DNA from: Youxingia wuxianensis
GTDB taxonomy: Bacteria; Bacillota; Clostridia; Oscillospirales; Ruminococcaceae
Assembly (NCBI RefSeq): GCF_014385085.1
Contig: NZ_JACRTD010000009.1
Location: 1-64,000 of the forward strand
DNA: 64,000 nt
Direction of reading: 5' to 3'
Of this stretch, positions 40,757-50,434 are shown piece by piece (within the stretch, counting starts at the first letter, position 1; each line of letters begins with the position of its first letter). The translations under genes and the position numbers were made by a program. Under the pieces are notes generated by a model. That model had not been told where the DNA came from. It saw nothing but the letters and a program-made list of their open reading frames with translations, and did not search any database.

Positions 40757-41953
40757 ATGGTATCACAGTCTAGGGAGGACGCAGCGCTCGCCCGCTCCCA
40801 AAAGAAAATTATCGCCGCGTGTTATTACGCTTTCCTGGTCAACGGATTTTTATCCCTGATGATGGGGTCCGTGCTTCCCATGCTGCGGGAGCAGTACAGC
40901 CTGCCGTATCAGATCAGCGGCAGTTTGCTTTCCGCCCATTCCGTGGGCAATCTGATCTCCAGTTTCGCCGCCGGCACCCTGCCGGTCTACATGGGGAGGA
41001 AAAACGCCATTATGCTTCTTTGTCTGGGAGGCGTTTTGGGATATTTTTTGATGACCGCCACCGGCAACCCCATATTTTTGCTGCTGGCTTTTTTCCTGAT
41101 CGGCATCACCCGGGGCGGGATCACCAATTTAAACAATACCGTGGTCAGCGACCTGTCCGGCGGGAAATCCAGCGCGTTGAATTTTCTTCATGCGGTATTC
41201 GCGGTAGGTGCGTTTCTTTGCCCCTTTGCGGCCATGATCTTTACCAGCCGGTTTGAAAACGGTTGGAAGTATGCCGCTGTTTTTGTAAGCGTTCTGTGCG
41301 CTTTTATCATTTTGTTTTTCGGGGCGTCCCCATTGGATAATCAGCCGCGGCTCAAAAAGGAGAACCGCAAATTTTCCTATGCTTTTTTAAAGGATAAAAC
41401 CTTTGTCATCTCCACCGGCCTTCTGTTTTTCTATCTTTGTACGGAATCATGCGTCAACGGGCTTTTGGTCACCTATTTCGCGGACAGCGGAATCGTAAGT
41501 CCCTCCTATGCGCAAGGACTGCTTTCTTTGCTGTGGCTGGTAATTATGCTGGGGCGCCTGACAGTAGCCGCCTTATCAGAAAAATTGGGGAAACGCCGGA
41601 TCTTAATCGCAACCTGTTTTGGCGCGGCCCTGTTTTACGTCCTGCTGATGCTCTCCCGCACCGCCCTGAGCGTAACTGTCTGCTTGGTGGGCTTTGGCTA
41701 CTGCCTGGCTGGGATTTACCCCACCACCATCGCCAATGTCAGCCAATATACCTCGGCCTATCCCATGGCCATGGGGACGATTACCACCATCGCGGGGCTG
41801 GGGTCCATCACCATGCCTGTTGTCGCGGGAGCGGTGGCTGACCGTACCAATATCTGGGGCGGTATGGCCTTGGTTACCGTGGCGGTTGTTCTCATGACTG
41901 GGTGCGCTATATCCAACTACTTTCTTAAAAGAGAGAAGGCCTCTTCCACCTAA
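40757..41953 (+). CDS. MFS transporter, possibly sugar-specific
   Basis: The product has 398 residues with about twelve helices. YMGRKNAIMLLCLGGVLGYF between helices 2 and 3 is the MFS loop motif; LNFLHAVFAVGAFLCPF resembles the FucP-type subgroup. It lies upstream of a LacI regulator, allulose-phosphate epimerase and ROK kinase on the same strand, so it may bring in allulose or allose. It has its own promoter, so the link is positional only. Confidence 0.82.
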   Translation: MVSQSREDAALARSQKKIIAACYYAFLVNGFLSLMMGSVLPMLREQYSLPYQISGSLLSAHSVGNLISSFAAGTLPVYMGRKNAIMLLCLGGVLGYFLMTATGNPIFLLLAFFLIGITRGGITNLNNTVVSDLSGGKSSALNFLHAVFAVGAFLCPFAAMIFTSRFENGWKYAAVFVSVLCAFIILFFGASPLDNQPRLKKENRKFSYAFLKDKTFVISTGLLFFYLCTESCVNGLLVTYFADSGIVSPSYAQGLLSLLWLVIMLGRLTVAALSEKLGKRRILIATCFGAALFYVLLMLSRTALSVTVCLVGFGYCLAGIYPTTIANVSQYTSAYPMAMGTITTIAGLGSITMPVVAGAVADRTNIWGGMALVTVAVVLMTGCAISNYFLKREKASST

Positions 41954-42065
41954 AAATAAAGTTTTTTCCTTGCTTAGAAGCAAAAAACCAATTTTATCCC
42001 CGAGTGCGGGGCCGGCTTTGTTTTATCCGGGGGATGTCTTTTTCCGAACCCCCGGTTTCTTTTCC

Positions 42066-42120
42066 TTGACAGCCAGGAGAGGGGAGAATATAATAAAGCT
42101 ATCGATGAGTAATCGATTAC
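42066..42120 (+). promoter_or_regulatory. Promoter and operator of the LacI-alsE-alsK unit
   Basis: TTGACA (42066-42071) and TATAAT (42089-42094) are 17 bp apart. A perfect 12-bp palindrome GTAATCGATTAC (42109-42120) sits just downstream of the expected start site, a typical LacI-family operator position, so the regulator probably controls its own operon. Confidence 0.75.
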
Positions 42121-42151
42121 CCAAGAGGTAAACTATTGCTGGAGAGGTCGT

Positions 42152-43149
42152 ATGGAAAAAGAACCGATTTCAATTAAAAAAATCTCCCAACTGGCCGGGG
42201 TGTCCGTGGCCACTGTCTCCCGGGTGCTGAATAAAAACGGGCGGTTTTCCAAGCAGACGGAACAAAGGGTGATGGACATTGTCCGCAAATACAACTATAT
42301 CCCTAACCAGGTAGCCCGGGGGCTGCGCACCAGCCGGATAAAAAGTATCGGCATCGTGGTGCCGGATGTGACCAATGAATTTTTTTCTAAAATTATCCTG
42401 GCGGTGCAAAACGCCCTTTTCCAGTCGGAATATTCCGCTGTTATCTGCAACACCAACGAGGACGCCAAGCTGGAAAAAAAAGCATCCAGCTGCTCGGCGC
42501 CCAAAAGGTCAGCGGAATTATCTACATCCGGGGCCGGGACAACCCCAATCTTTCCCTTCCCAAAGACATTCCCACTGTATTTATCGACAGGGAACCTCCT
42601 GGGCAGGCCGGAAAAAATACTCTTTTTATCGAATCTGATCATTTCCAAGGGGGATATCTTGCCGCTCAGGAAATGATTTTTAAGGGTTGTAAAACCATTG
42701 CCGTAATGACAGGGAAACGGGAGACGTCCGCGGCAAAAAAACGGCTGGAAGGCTGCCGGAAAGCCTGTGAGGAACAGGGGCTTTCCCTGGGGCCGGTGTT
42801 CTATCCCGCCGCCGCTAAGTTTGAGGAGGCTTTTGCAGAGCTGTGCGCCCGTTTGTCCCAGGGCGCGGTGTTCGACGGAATCCTATGCGAAAACGACTGG
42901 GTCGCTTTAGGGGCTCTGCGGGCTCTGGCTGTTCATGGCAGGCAGGTGCCTTCCCAAGTAAAGGTATGCGGTTTTGACGACGTCTCTATCGCCTGTGTCA
43001 GCTCGATCCCCCTGACTACTGTCCGGCAGGATACCGACGCTTTGGGAAAGCAGGCGGCCCGGGGAATTTTAGAACTGATCCGCGGGGAAGTTCCGGAAAC
43101 CAGGCGGATTGTCCTGCCGGTGAGCCTGCTGCGGCGGGCGTCCACTTAA
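42152..43149 (+). pseudogene. LacI-family regulator with a frameshift in an A8 run
   Basis: The N-terminal HTH (SIKKISQLAGVSVATVSRVL, hinge NQVARGLRTSRI) is in one frame up to about 42480. The rest (IQLLGAQKVSGIIYIRGRDN onward, FDGILCENDWVALGA, VCGFDDVSIACVSSIPLTTV) is in another. One extra base in the run of eight A (42473-42480) would restore a full repressor of about 333 residues. GAA AAA AAA G is also a classical -1 slippery context (A AAA AAA), so ribosomal or polymerase slippage could still yield full-length protein. A sequencing error cannot be excluded. Confidence 0.8.
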
Positions 43150-43231
43150 TTTAGAAGCGTTTGTCCTGTCGGCGGCTGTCCCGCGGCAGACATTCACATA
43201 ATTTAACAGCGAAGGCTTGAAAGGAGTACTT

Positions 43232-43912
43232 ATGAAACCTCAATTTGCCGTATCCCTTATGTGCATGGACCTGATGGACATAAAAAACCAGCTGGAGACT
43301 TTAAATCAGCGGGCGGATTACTACCACATTGATATTATGGACGGTCATTTTTGCAAAAACATCACTCTGTCCCCGGATTTTACCAAGGCCTGTTCCAAGG
43401 TGGCCTCCCTGCCTATGGACGCCCATCTCATGACCACCAATCCGGGGGATTGGCTGGAACCGCTGGCGGCTGCCGGGGCATCCTATCTTTCCCCCCATGC
43501 GGAGACGATCAACACCGACGCTTTTCGCACATTGAACCGGATTGAACAGCTGGGATGCAAAACCGGCGTAGTATTAAATCCCGCTACTCCTCTGGATTAT
43601 ATCCGTCATTATATCGAGCGCATCGACCTGCTTACGATTATGACAGTAGACGTGGGTTATTCCGGACAGCCGTTTATTCCCCAGATGCTTCAGAAGATTG
43701 AGCAGGCGGCGGAATTAAAGGCGAAAAAAGGCTATACCTATCAAATTCAGATTGACGGAAGCTGCAACAAGGACACTTTCCAGCGGCTGAACAACGCAGG
43801 CGCGGAAATTTATGTAGTCGGAAACACCGGTCTGTTCCGCCTGGACCCGGATCTGAACAAAGCGTACGATAGGATGCTGGCGGACTTTGAACAGGCCGCT
43901 AAGGGGGGTTAG
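43232..43912 (+). CDS. alsE: D-allulose-6-phosphate 3-epimerase
   Basis: ATG 43232 with AAAGGAG gives 226 residues. It has the ribulose-phosphate-epimerase TIM barrel with metal and catalytic motifs YYHIDIMDGHF (about residue 35), DAHLMTTNPGDW, LLTIMTVDVGYSGQPFIPQM and IDGSCNKDTF. Motifs SLMCMDL and ETINTDAFR are those of AlsE rather than Rpe. It converts allulose-6-phosphate to fructose-6-phosphate. It is followed 8 bp later by the ROK kinase. Confidence 0.85.
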   Translation: MKPQFAVSLMCMDLMDIKNQLETLNQRADYYHIDIMDGHFCKNITLSPDFTKACSKVASLPMDAHLMTTNPGDWLEPLAAAGASYLSPHAETINTDAFRTLNRIEQLGCKTGVVLNPATPLDYIRHYIERIDLLTIMTVDVGYSGQPFIPQMLQKIEQAAELKAKKGYTYQIQIDGSCNKDTFQRLNNAGAEIYVVGNTGLFRLDPDLNKAYDRMLADFEQAAKGG

Positions 43913-43920
43913 GAAAACAC

Positions 43921-44847
43921 ATGGACGGGGATAAAATTATTTTAGGTATGGATATCGGCGGCACCAACATGCGTTTTGGATTGATCGATAAGGACTGCCG
44001 CCTTTCTGCGTTTACCATTAAAAAGACCCGATTGATTTTGGACTGCAGCGATCCGGTGCTAACCCTCGCCGGCTGTGTAAAGGACTATTGCCGGGAGCAT
44101 CTGGGAAGCCGGCTTCCTGATGCGGTGGCCTTGGGTTTTCCCTCCGCAATCGACCGAAGCCGCCGGATTGTATGTTCCACCCCCAATATTAAGGGGCTGG
44201 GGGATAATCTGCCGGTCGCGGACATTATGGAGCGGGAACTGGGCGTTCCCACTTATATCAACCGGGACGTAAACTTTCTGCTGTTTTATGACACCTATTT
44301 TCACGGCCTTCCCTCCCATGCGACTGTACTGGGTTTTTATGTGGGCACTGGGTTCGGCAACGCCGTATCCGTGGATGGGAAGCTTTTGTTGGGGAAAAAT
44401 GGGGTGGCCGCTGAACTGGGACATATCCCGGTTTTAGGCAAAGACACCCCCTGCGGCTGCGGAAACCGGGGATGCGTGGAGTATTACGCATCCGGGCTGG
44501 GGCTGGAGCGGATCCAAGCCCACAGCTTTCCTCATACCCCGGTGGGCCGTCTGTTTAAGGAGCACGGGGACGCCCTGGAGCTTTTAGAGTATATTGATTG
44601 GCTTTCCATCCCCATCGCCACGGAGATCAATATTTTTGATCCGGATTATATTGTTTTAGGCGGAGGGGTCCTGCAGATGGAGGCGTTTCCCCAAAAGCTG
44701 CTGGAAAAACGGATTCTTGAGCACACCCGCAAGCCCTATCCCGCGGCAAACCTGTCGGTGCTGTATTCCTCTCCCCACCAGGAAAACGGTGTCATCGGCG
44801 CAGGGATTTATGCTCTGCGGCGGTTGGCCGACCCTTCCTATTGCTGA
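43921..44847 (+). CDS. alsK: ROK-family sugar kinase, AlsK (allose kinase)-like
   Basis: The product has 308 residues. The N-terminal ATP motif GMDIGGTNMRFGLIDKD, ELGHIPV, the ROK zinc motif CGCGNRGCVEYYASG (about residues 178-192) and FDPDYIVLGGGV are present. Features shared with AlsK are ALGFPSAIDRSRRIV and STPNIKG. It phosphorylates allose or a related hexose ahead of AlsE. Start is 8 bp after alsE, so co-transcribed. Confidence 0.8.
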   Translation: MDGDKIILGMDIGGTNMRFGLIDKDCRLSAFTIKKTRLILDCSDPVLTLAGCVKDYCREHLGSRLPDAVALGFPSAIDRSRRIVCSTPNIKGLGDNLPVADIMERELGVPTYINRDVNFLLFYDTYFHGLPSHATVLGFYVGTGFGNAVSVDGKLLLGKNGVAAELGHIPVLGKDTPCGCGNRGCVEYYASGLGLERIQAHSFPHTPVGRLFKEHGDALELLEYIDWLSIPIATEINIFDPDYIVLGGGVLQMEAFPQKLLEKRILEHTRKPYPAANLSVLYSSPHQENGVIGAGIYALRRLADPSYC

Positions 44848-44881
44848 TCTCTTTCCTGTTGTAACTTTTTCACTTTCTCTC

Positions 44882-44913
44882 AAAAACGGCCCGCTGTATG
44901 GCGGGCCGTTTTT
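44882..44913 (+). terminator. Terminator of the allulose operon
   Basis: AAAAACGGCCCGC / GCGGGCCGTTTTT. Confidence 0.85.
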
Positions 44914-44921
44914 CTTTCTGC

Positions 44922-44957
44922 AAAAAAAAGCGCCCAAAAATGGGGGCGCTTTTTTTG
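44922..44957 (-). terminator. Terminator of the CmpB-type membrane gene
   Basis: AAAAAAAGCGCCC / GGGCGCTTTTTTT lies 18 bp past the stop codon on the minus strand. Confidence 0.8.
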
Positions 44958-44975
44958 CCAGTTTCTATAATAAAG

Positions 44976-45812
44976 TTAATTTTGGCTCTTTTTCTCTTTG
45001 CGGGCCGTCCGTCCCTGGCGGATGCGTTCTTTTAACTGTTCCAGAGAGGCCGGATAGCGCATAGAACGCATGGTTGGAAACGCATCCAGCATACGCCGGT
45101 GGAGGATGTTGCTTCTTGCCGCCTGGTGAAGCTGCTCCTTGAGGCGCAAACTTTCTCCCTTTTCAAGCAGGGCTTCCAACCGCTGGGGCGTGCTCATCTG
45201 ACGAAACGCCTCCAGCTCCATCTTCGCCGCCAGCCGGGCGGCCTCGGTTTTCTCCTTGATCTCCCCAAGAACCCCCTGCATCTTCTGCAGTTTCTCATCC
45301 AGCTGCAGGGCGGTGCGTACAGACAGATACAAATCTACCAAAATCAAGGCTAGAAATCCTCCGGTGAAAAGATAGGTGGAGGGCATGGAAAGCTTTTCCA
45401 CCCTTTGTGAAACAAACGGATGGATTCCCTTCATCACAATAACCCCCAAGGCTCCGAACATAAGGGAATTGAGCAGGCATACCCGCCCATGAATATTAAA
45501 TTTGTAGTGGGAATAATCCCACCACTTGGTATGAAAGAGGACTTCCAGCAGCCAGCTGGTTACATATTCCAGCACGCTGGTAACCCCCATCCCGCATATA
45601 TACAGCAAAAACAGACTGTTCTCCACCGGGGTAAGGCAATAAATAACCAGCAGGGCTCCAAATCCATATACCGGGCACAAAGGTCCATTTAAAAATCCCC
45701 GGTTAATAAACCGTTTGGCAGGAATGGAACAATAAATACATTCGCATATCCATCCCAAAAAGCTGTAAGACAGAAAGCATAAGAAAATTCTGCAGGCTTC
45801 CAAACTGTCCAT
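44976..45812 (-). CDS. Putative ABC transporter permease of the CmpB/DUF1113 family
   Basis: The product has 278 residues. SLEACRIFLCFLSYSFLGWI, CECIYCSI, GFLNGPLCPVYGFGALLVIY and YVTSWLLEVLFHTKWWDYS are diagnostic of PF06541. About five helices occupy residues 1-170 and a long basic coiled coil follows to the C-terminus (TALQLDEKLQKMQGVLGEIK). Transport function is by annotation only. It lies downstream of the dehydratase-activase operon, same strand. Confidence 0.8.
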   Translation of the reverse strand: MDSLEACRIFLCFLSYSFLGWICECIYCSIPAKRFINRGFLNGPLCPVYGFGALLVIYCLTPVENSLFLLYICGMGVTSVLEYVTSWLLEVLFHTKWWDYSHYKFNIHGRVCLLNSLMFGALGVIVMKGIHPFVSQRVEKLSMPSTYLFTGGFLALILVDLYLSVRTALQLDEKLQKMQGVLGEIKEKTEAARLAAKMELEAFRQMSTPQRLEALLEKGESLRLKEQLHQAARSNILHRRMLDAFPTMRSMRYPASLEQLKERIRQGRTARKEKKSQN

Positions 45813-45846
45813 TTTCTCACCCTTTTTCCTTTCTGGTGTCCGCCGT

Positions 45847-47142
45847 TTATATAAACTGCAGCTGCTTTTCTGACGATTGTTCCTGAGGCTGTTTTGCCTG
45901 TGCGATGGCCGCAGCGTTGGCCAGCATCAATTTAATACGGTTTTCCTGATTGATCTTTGTCGCTCCCGGATCGTAATCCACCGCTACAATGTTGGAATCC
46001 GGATTTTTTTGTTTGATCAGCCGCATCATACCTTTGCCCACAATATGATTAGGCAGGCATCCAAACGGCTGGGTGCATACAATATTGGGCACTCCCTGTT
46101 CAATCAGCTCCAGCATTTCCGCTGTAAGCAGCCAGCCTTCGCCCATCTTCACCCCATGGCTTAAATACCCTTTTACCAAAGAGACGGTATGGGGGAAATA
46201 TCCCGGCGCCCGAAAGGTTCCCTGCTCTTTGATGATACGGATTACATCCCCCTGTTTTCTCACCAGCATCCTGTACACCCTGCGAAACGCCGCCACTTTA
46301 AAGCGGCCCATGCCGTACAGCTTGTAATCCATCAGGATATTATAGATACAGTATAAGCAGAAGTCCAACAGTCCCGGGACTACCACCTCCGCCCCTTCGC
46401 TCAGCAGAAACTCTTCCAGGTTGTTGTTGCCCAGAGGGGAAAATTTCACATAAATTTCCCCAACAACCCCCACCTTGACCTTTTCCTGTTTGGCCCGGGC
46501 AATGTCCGCGAAATCGCTTAGTATCCGCCGATAGTTTTCCTTGACCTTTTTATAGCTTAAAATCCCCCGGCCTTTCATCTCCTGGGTCAAGCGCTCGGCC
46601 CATCTGTCTACCAGCTGATCGGTTTCCCCTTTGTGCACTTCATACGGACGGCACTGGTTGGCCAAAAGCATAAGCAGGTCAGCGTAAAACAGGGCGTAAA
46701 AAATCCGGTTCATCATCTGGGGAGTAATCTTAAACCCTGGGTTTTTTTCCATTCCCAAGCTTAGAGACACCACAGGAATATGTCCATAACCGCTTTTTTT
46801 CAGGGCCTTGCGCAAAAGATTAATATAGTTGGAGGCCCGGCATCCGCCGCCGGTCTGAGTGATCAGCAGGGCTACCTTGTTTATATCATACTTGCCGCTT
46901 TCCAGCGCGTCGATCATCTGTCCAATGACCAGAAGCGCCGGATAGCAGGTATCGTTGTGAACGTTGCGCAGGCCGCTGTCCACCACATTTTTACCTGCGT
47001 TTTCCAACAGCTCCACCTTGTATCCATACTCCCGAAAAATATGGATCATCAGTTTAAAATGGATCGGGAGCATTGTGGGCACCAGGATGGTATAGTCTTT
47101 TTTCATCTGTTTGGTAAAAAGCACTCTATCTTCAGACGCCAT
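45847..47142 (-). CDS. Acyl-CoA dehydratase/activase-associated DUF2229-type protein
   Basis: ATG 47142 (AAAGGGAAAG upstream) gives 431 residues. Features are HNDTCYPALLVIGQMIDALE, LLITQTGGGCRASNYINLL and TQPFGCLPNHIVGKGMMRLI, matching the 2-hydroxyacyl-CoA dehydratase-like half that accompanies large activases. Conserved Cys in DTCYP, GGGCRA and PFGCLP may hold an iron-sulfur cluster. It overlaps the activase gene by 11 bp. No catalytic HgdA/HgdB dehydratase pair is in the window, so the substrate is unknown. Confidence 0.75.
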   Translation of the reverse strand: MASEDRVLFTKQMKKDYTILVPTMLPIHFKLMIHIFREYGYKVELLENAGKNVVDSGLRNVHNDTCYPALLVIGQMIDALESGKYDINKVALLITQTGGGCRASNYINLLRKALKKSGYGHIPVVSLSLGMEKNPGFKITPQMMNRIFYALFYADLLMLLANQCRPYEVHKGETDQLVDRWAERLTQEMKGRGILSYKKVKENYRRILSDFADIARAKQEKVKVGVVGEIYVKFSPLGNNNLEEFLLSEGAEVVVPGLLDFCLYCIYNILMDYKLYGMGRFKVAAFRRVYRMLVRKQGDVIRIIKEQGTFRAPGYFPHTVSLVKGYLSHGVKMGEGWLLTAEMLELIEQGVPNIVCTQPFGCLPNHIVGKGMMRLIKQKNPDSNIVAVDYDPGATKINQENRIKLMLANAAAIAQAKQPQEQSSEKQLQFI

Positions 47143-50071
47143 TGTTTCTTTCCCTTTCATTGACCGCTTCCAAAAGGCTGCGGATTCGAATTTTCACCGC
47201 GCCCAGGTTGGTGATCTCATCGATCTTCAGCTGGGTGTACAGCTTCCCGCGGCTCTCCAAAATTTCTCTCACTTCATCTGTGGTGATCGCGTCGATCCCG
47301 CAGCCAAAGGACACCAGCTGCACCAGCTGCATATCCGGCTGGGTGCATACGTATTTGGCCGCGTTATACAGCCGGGCGTGATAGGTCCATTGGTTGAGCA
47401 CCTGTACCTTTGCCGGCTCCACCAGGTCCGCTACGCAATCTTCGCTGACCACTACAATCCCAAAAGAGGAGATCAGCTCGTCGATTCCGTGGTTGATCTC
47501 CGGGTCGATATGATACGGCCGGCCGGATAAAACCACAATCTTTTTCCCCATTTCCCGGGCAATATCGATGGCTCTGCGGCCTTCGGCCTTCACATCAGCC
47601 ATCCACTGCTCATAGGCTTCATAAGCCGCCTCTGTCGCCTGCCTGCATTCCCGCAGGGTGAGTTCAGGGAAAAAGGCAAGCAGCTCTTCCCGGATTTTTT
47701 TAGCAAAGGTATTTCTTTTATGGATTCCGATATGAGGATAAATAAAGTTTACGTTATTAAGCCCCTCCACATTGGCGTGGAGCAGCTCAGGATAATAGGC
47801 GACTACCGGGCAGTTATAGTGGTTATCGCCGGTTTTTTCGTCAAAATTATAAGTCATGCAGGGGTAAAAAATATTTTTGATTCCCTGTTCCAGCAAGGTC
47901 TCAATATGGCCATGGAGCAGCTTGGCCGGATAGCATACCGTATCCGAAGGAATAGAGAACTGTCCTTTAATATACATGGACCGGGTGGAAATCCCCGAAA
48001 GGATCACCTCAAATCCCAGTTTGGTAAAAAACGCAAACCAAAAGGGCAGGTTTTCCAGCATATTCAGCCCCAAGGGTATCCCAATTTTCCCCCGCCAGCC
48101 TTCCACCGGGACAAGGGCCTTGATTTTCTCCAGCTTGTACCGGTACAGATTTGGCAAAGGCTCGCTTTGCTGCCGCCCCAAAGGACGCTCGCACCGGTTG
48201 CCGGAAATATACCGCTTTCCGCCGCCGAAACTGTTCACCGTCAGGTTGCAGTGGTTGCCGCACAAACCGCACACGGTGGATTTGGAGGTATGGGCAAACT
48301 GACTTAACTGCTCTATGGTAATCAGGGAAGAGCGGGAGAGTCCCAGCTCCCGGGCGTACAGCGCCGCCCCATAAGCCCCCATCAGCCCCGCAATGCGGGG
48401 GCGCACCACCGGGCGTCCAAGCTCCATTTCAAAGGCGCGCAGTACCGCGTCGTTTAAAAAGGTACCGCCCTGAACCACAATATTTTCTCCCAGTTCCTGG
48501 GCGGAGGATGCCCGTATCACCTTATATACCGCGTTTTTGACCACACTGATAGAGATCCCGGCGGAAATGTCCTCTACCGTAGCACCCTCCTTCTGGGCCT
48601 GCTTCACGGAAGAGTTCATAAATACCGTGCATCGGGAACCTAAATCCACCGGATATTTGGAAAACAGTCCCAATTTGGCAAATTCTTCCACATCATACCC
48701 CATCGATTGGGCGAAGGTGCTGATAAACGAACCGCATCCGGAAGAACACGCTTCGTTTAACATAATGCTGTCAATGGAATCGTTGCGCACCTTAAAACAC
48801 TTAATGTCCTGTCCGCCGATATCCAAAATGAAATCCACCTTGGGATTAAAGCTGCGGGCGGCCTTAAAATGGCTCATAGTTTCCACCAGACCGGCGTCGA
48901 TATTAAACGCATGCTTAATCAGGTCCTCCCCGTATCCAGTGGCCGCGCTTGCTTTAATCGTGATGCGTCCCTGACATAGAGGGAGCAAAGTTTCCAGCTG
49001 CCGACGCACGATCTCTACCGGGTTGCCTTTATTTGCGCTGTAATAATCATAAAGTATGGACCCATCCTGGGCCATAAGCACCAGTTTTGTGGTGGTGGAG
49101 CCGCAGTCCACGCCTAAATAAGCGTCTCCCTGGTAGTCCTCCAGGCTGGCCAGCGGCACCGACGCCTTGGCATGCCGGTCGCAAAACGCTTCGTATTCTT
49201 CCTCTTTCTCAAACAGAGGCGTCAGCCGCCGGGTCTGGGGCGCTTGTGTGGCAGCCCGCTGCAAGCGTTCCACCAATTGATCATAAGTAAGCTGGGGGCC
49301 GCTCTGCTGGGAGTACAAGGCCGCGCCAATGGCAACGGCGTACCTTCCCATTTCCGGGAATACGGCGGTTTCTTCCGTAAGCCCCAAAGACTTTACAAAC
49401 TGGCGCTGCAAACCTTTAAAGTAATACAGCGGTCCGCCTAAAAACAGAACTTTCCCTTCAATGCGCCTTCCCTGCGCCAGGCCTGTGATGGTTTGATCCA
49501 CCACCGCCTGGAAAATGGAAGCGGCAATATCCTCTTTTCTCGCCCCCTGGTTTAAAAGAGGCTGAATATCCGATTTGGCAAATACGCCGCATCGGGAAGC
49601 GATGGTATAAATTTTTTCGCTGCGCAGGCTTAGTTCATCCAGTTCCCCAGGGGTAACGTCCAAAAGGGTGGCCATCTGATCGATAAACGCGCCCGTTCCC
49701 CCCGCGCAGGAGCCGTTCATCCGCTCCTCCAGGCCGCCGGTAAAAAAGATAATTTTTGCGTCTTCGCCTCCCAGCTCAATCACAACATCCGTATCCGGGA
49801 CGCTTTTTTTGACCACTTCGCCGGTAGCGAACACCTCTTGGATAAACGGCAGGTCCGCCGCCTTGGCAACACCCAGCCCGGCGGAGCCGGACACCGCGAT
49901 ATGAAAAGGGTCCCCGCCGATTTGCTCCTTTGCCTGCTGGATCAGTTCCAGGGTTTTTGAGCGCACCTGGGAAAGGTGCCGCTCGTACCATGTTTGTACA
50001 ACCTGCCCCTCTTTGATTACCACCAGTTTTACGGTGGTAGAACCTATATCAATTCCTAATGTCATTTTCAT
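47132..50071 (-). CDS. Large acyl-CoA dehydratase activase (two BadF/BcrA ATPase domains)
   Basis: ATG 50071 gives about 979 residues. Two ASKHA ATPase domains, each with IDIGSTTVKLVVI / VDCGSTTTKLVLM and an iron-sulfur Cys motif (NGSCAGGTGAFIDQ; NEACSSGCGSFISTFAQ), cover about residues 1-255 and 320-575. A Cys-rich linker (CGLCGNHC) and a DUF2229-like C-terminal half (SDTVCYPAKLLHGH) follow. Relatives use ATP to drive low-potential electron transfer. The first gene of a two-gene operon. Confidence 0.85.
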   Translation of the reverse strand: MKMTLGIDIGSTTVKLVVIKEGQVVQTWYERHLSQVRSKTLELIQQAKEQIGGDPFHIAVSGSAGLGVAKAADLPFIQEVFATGEVVKKSVPDTDVVIELGGEDAKIIFFTGGLEERMNGSCAGGTGAFIDQMATLLDVTPGELDELSLRSEKIYTIASRCGVFAKSDIQPLLNQGARKEDIAASIFQAVVDQTITGLAQGRRIEGKVLFLGGPLYYFKGLQRQFVKSLGLTEETAVFPEMGRYAVAIGAALYSQQSGPQLTYDQLVERLQRAATQAPQTRRLTPLFEKEEEYEAFCDRHAKASVPLASLEDYQGDAYLGVDCGSTTTKLVLMAQDGSILYDYYSANKGNPVEIVRRQLETLLPLCQGRITIKASAATGYGEDLIKHAFNIDAGLVETMSHFKAARSFNPKVDFILDIGGQDIKCFKVRNDSIDSIMLNEACSSGCGSFISTFAQSMGYDVEEFAKLGLFSKYPVDLGSRCTVFMNSSVKQAQKEGATVEDISAGISISVVKNAVYKVIRASSAQELGENIVVQGGTFLNDAVLRAFEMELGRPVVRPRIAGLMGAYGAALYARELGLSRSSLITIEQLSQFAHTSKSTVCGLCGNHCNLTVNSFGGGKRYISGNRCERPLGRQQSEPLPNLYRYKLEKIKALVPVEGWRGKIGIPLGLNMLENLPFWFAFFTKLGFEVILSGISTRSMYIKGQFSIPSDTVCYPAKLLHGHIETLLEQGIKNIFYPCMTYNFDEKTGDNHYNCPVVAYYPELLHANVEGLNNVNFIYPHIGIHKRNTFAKKIREELLAFFPELTLRECRQATEAAYEAYEQWMADVKAEGRRAIDIAREMGKKIVVLSGRPYHIDPEINHGIDELISSFGIVVVSEDCVADLVEPAKVQVLNQWTYHARLYNAAKYVCTQPDMQLVQLVSFGCGIDAITTDEVREILESRGKLYTQLKIDEITNLGAVKIRIRSLLEAVNERERNNGV

Positions 50072-50434
50072 ATGATACTTACCCCTGTATTTATAGCTAC
50101 ACAAAATTATTCTAACATTGTTTTAACAAAGGGTCAATTTGTTTTAAAGCCAAAATTACGAATTTTCCAACAAATTTTGAGTAAATTTTCACAATCTTCT
50201 CCTTCATTTCCCCAATTTGGATTGCTGTTTTTGTATGTTTTGCCAGCTAATTTTTACGCTTTCTTTATACCTTTTTAAAAATCCCCGTTTTTTCAAAAAT
50301 CCGGCGATTATTTTTTTACAGATGCGGGTATACTACCACGTGAAAATGAATTGTTAAAAACCCGCCCCAGTATATTGCGTTATCATCTGACGATACTTAC
50401 AAAGGGCAATGTATCAATGTAAAGGAGTAAAATT
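50072..50434 (+). other. Intergenic region between divergent genes
   Basis: It is AT-rich. A possible plus-strand promoter, TTGCGT (near 50376) with TACAAA 17 bp later, precedes the substrate-binding protein gene. No gene was found. Confidence 0.35.
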
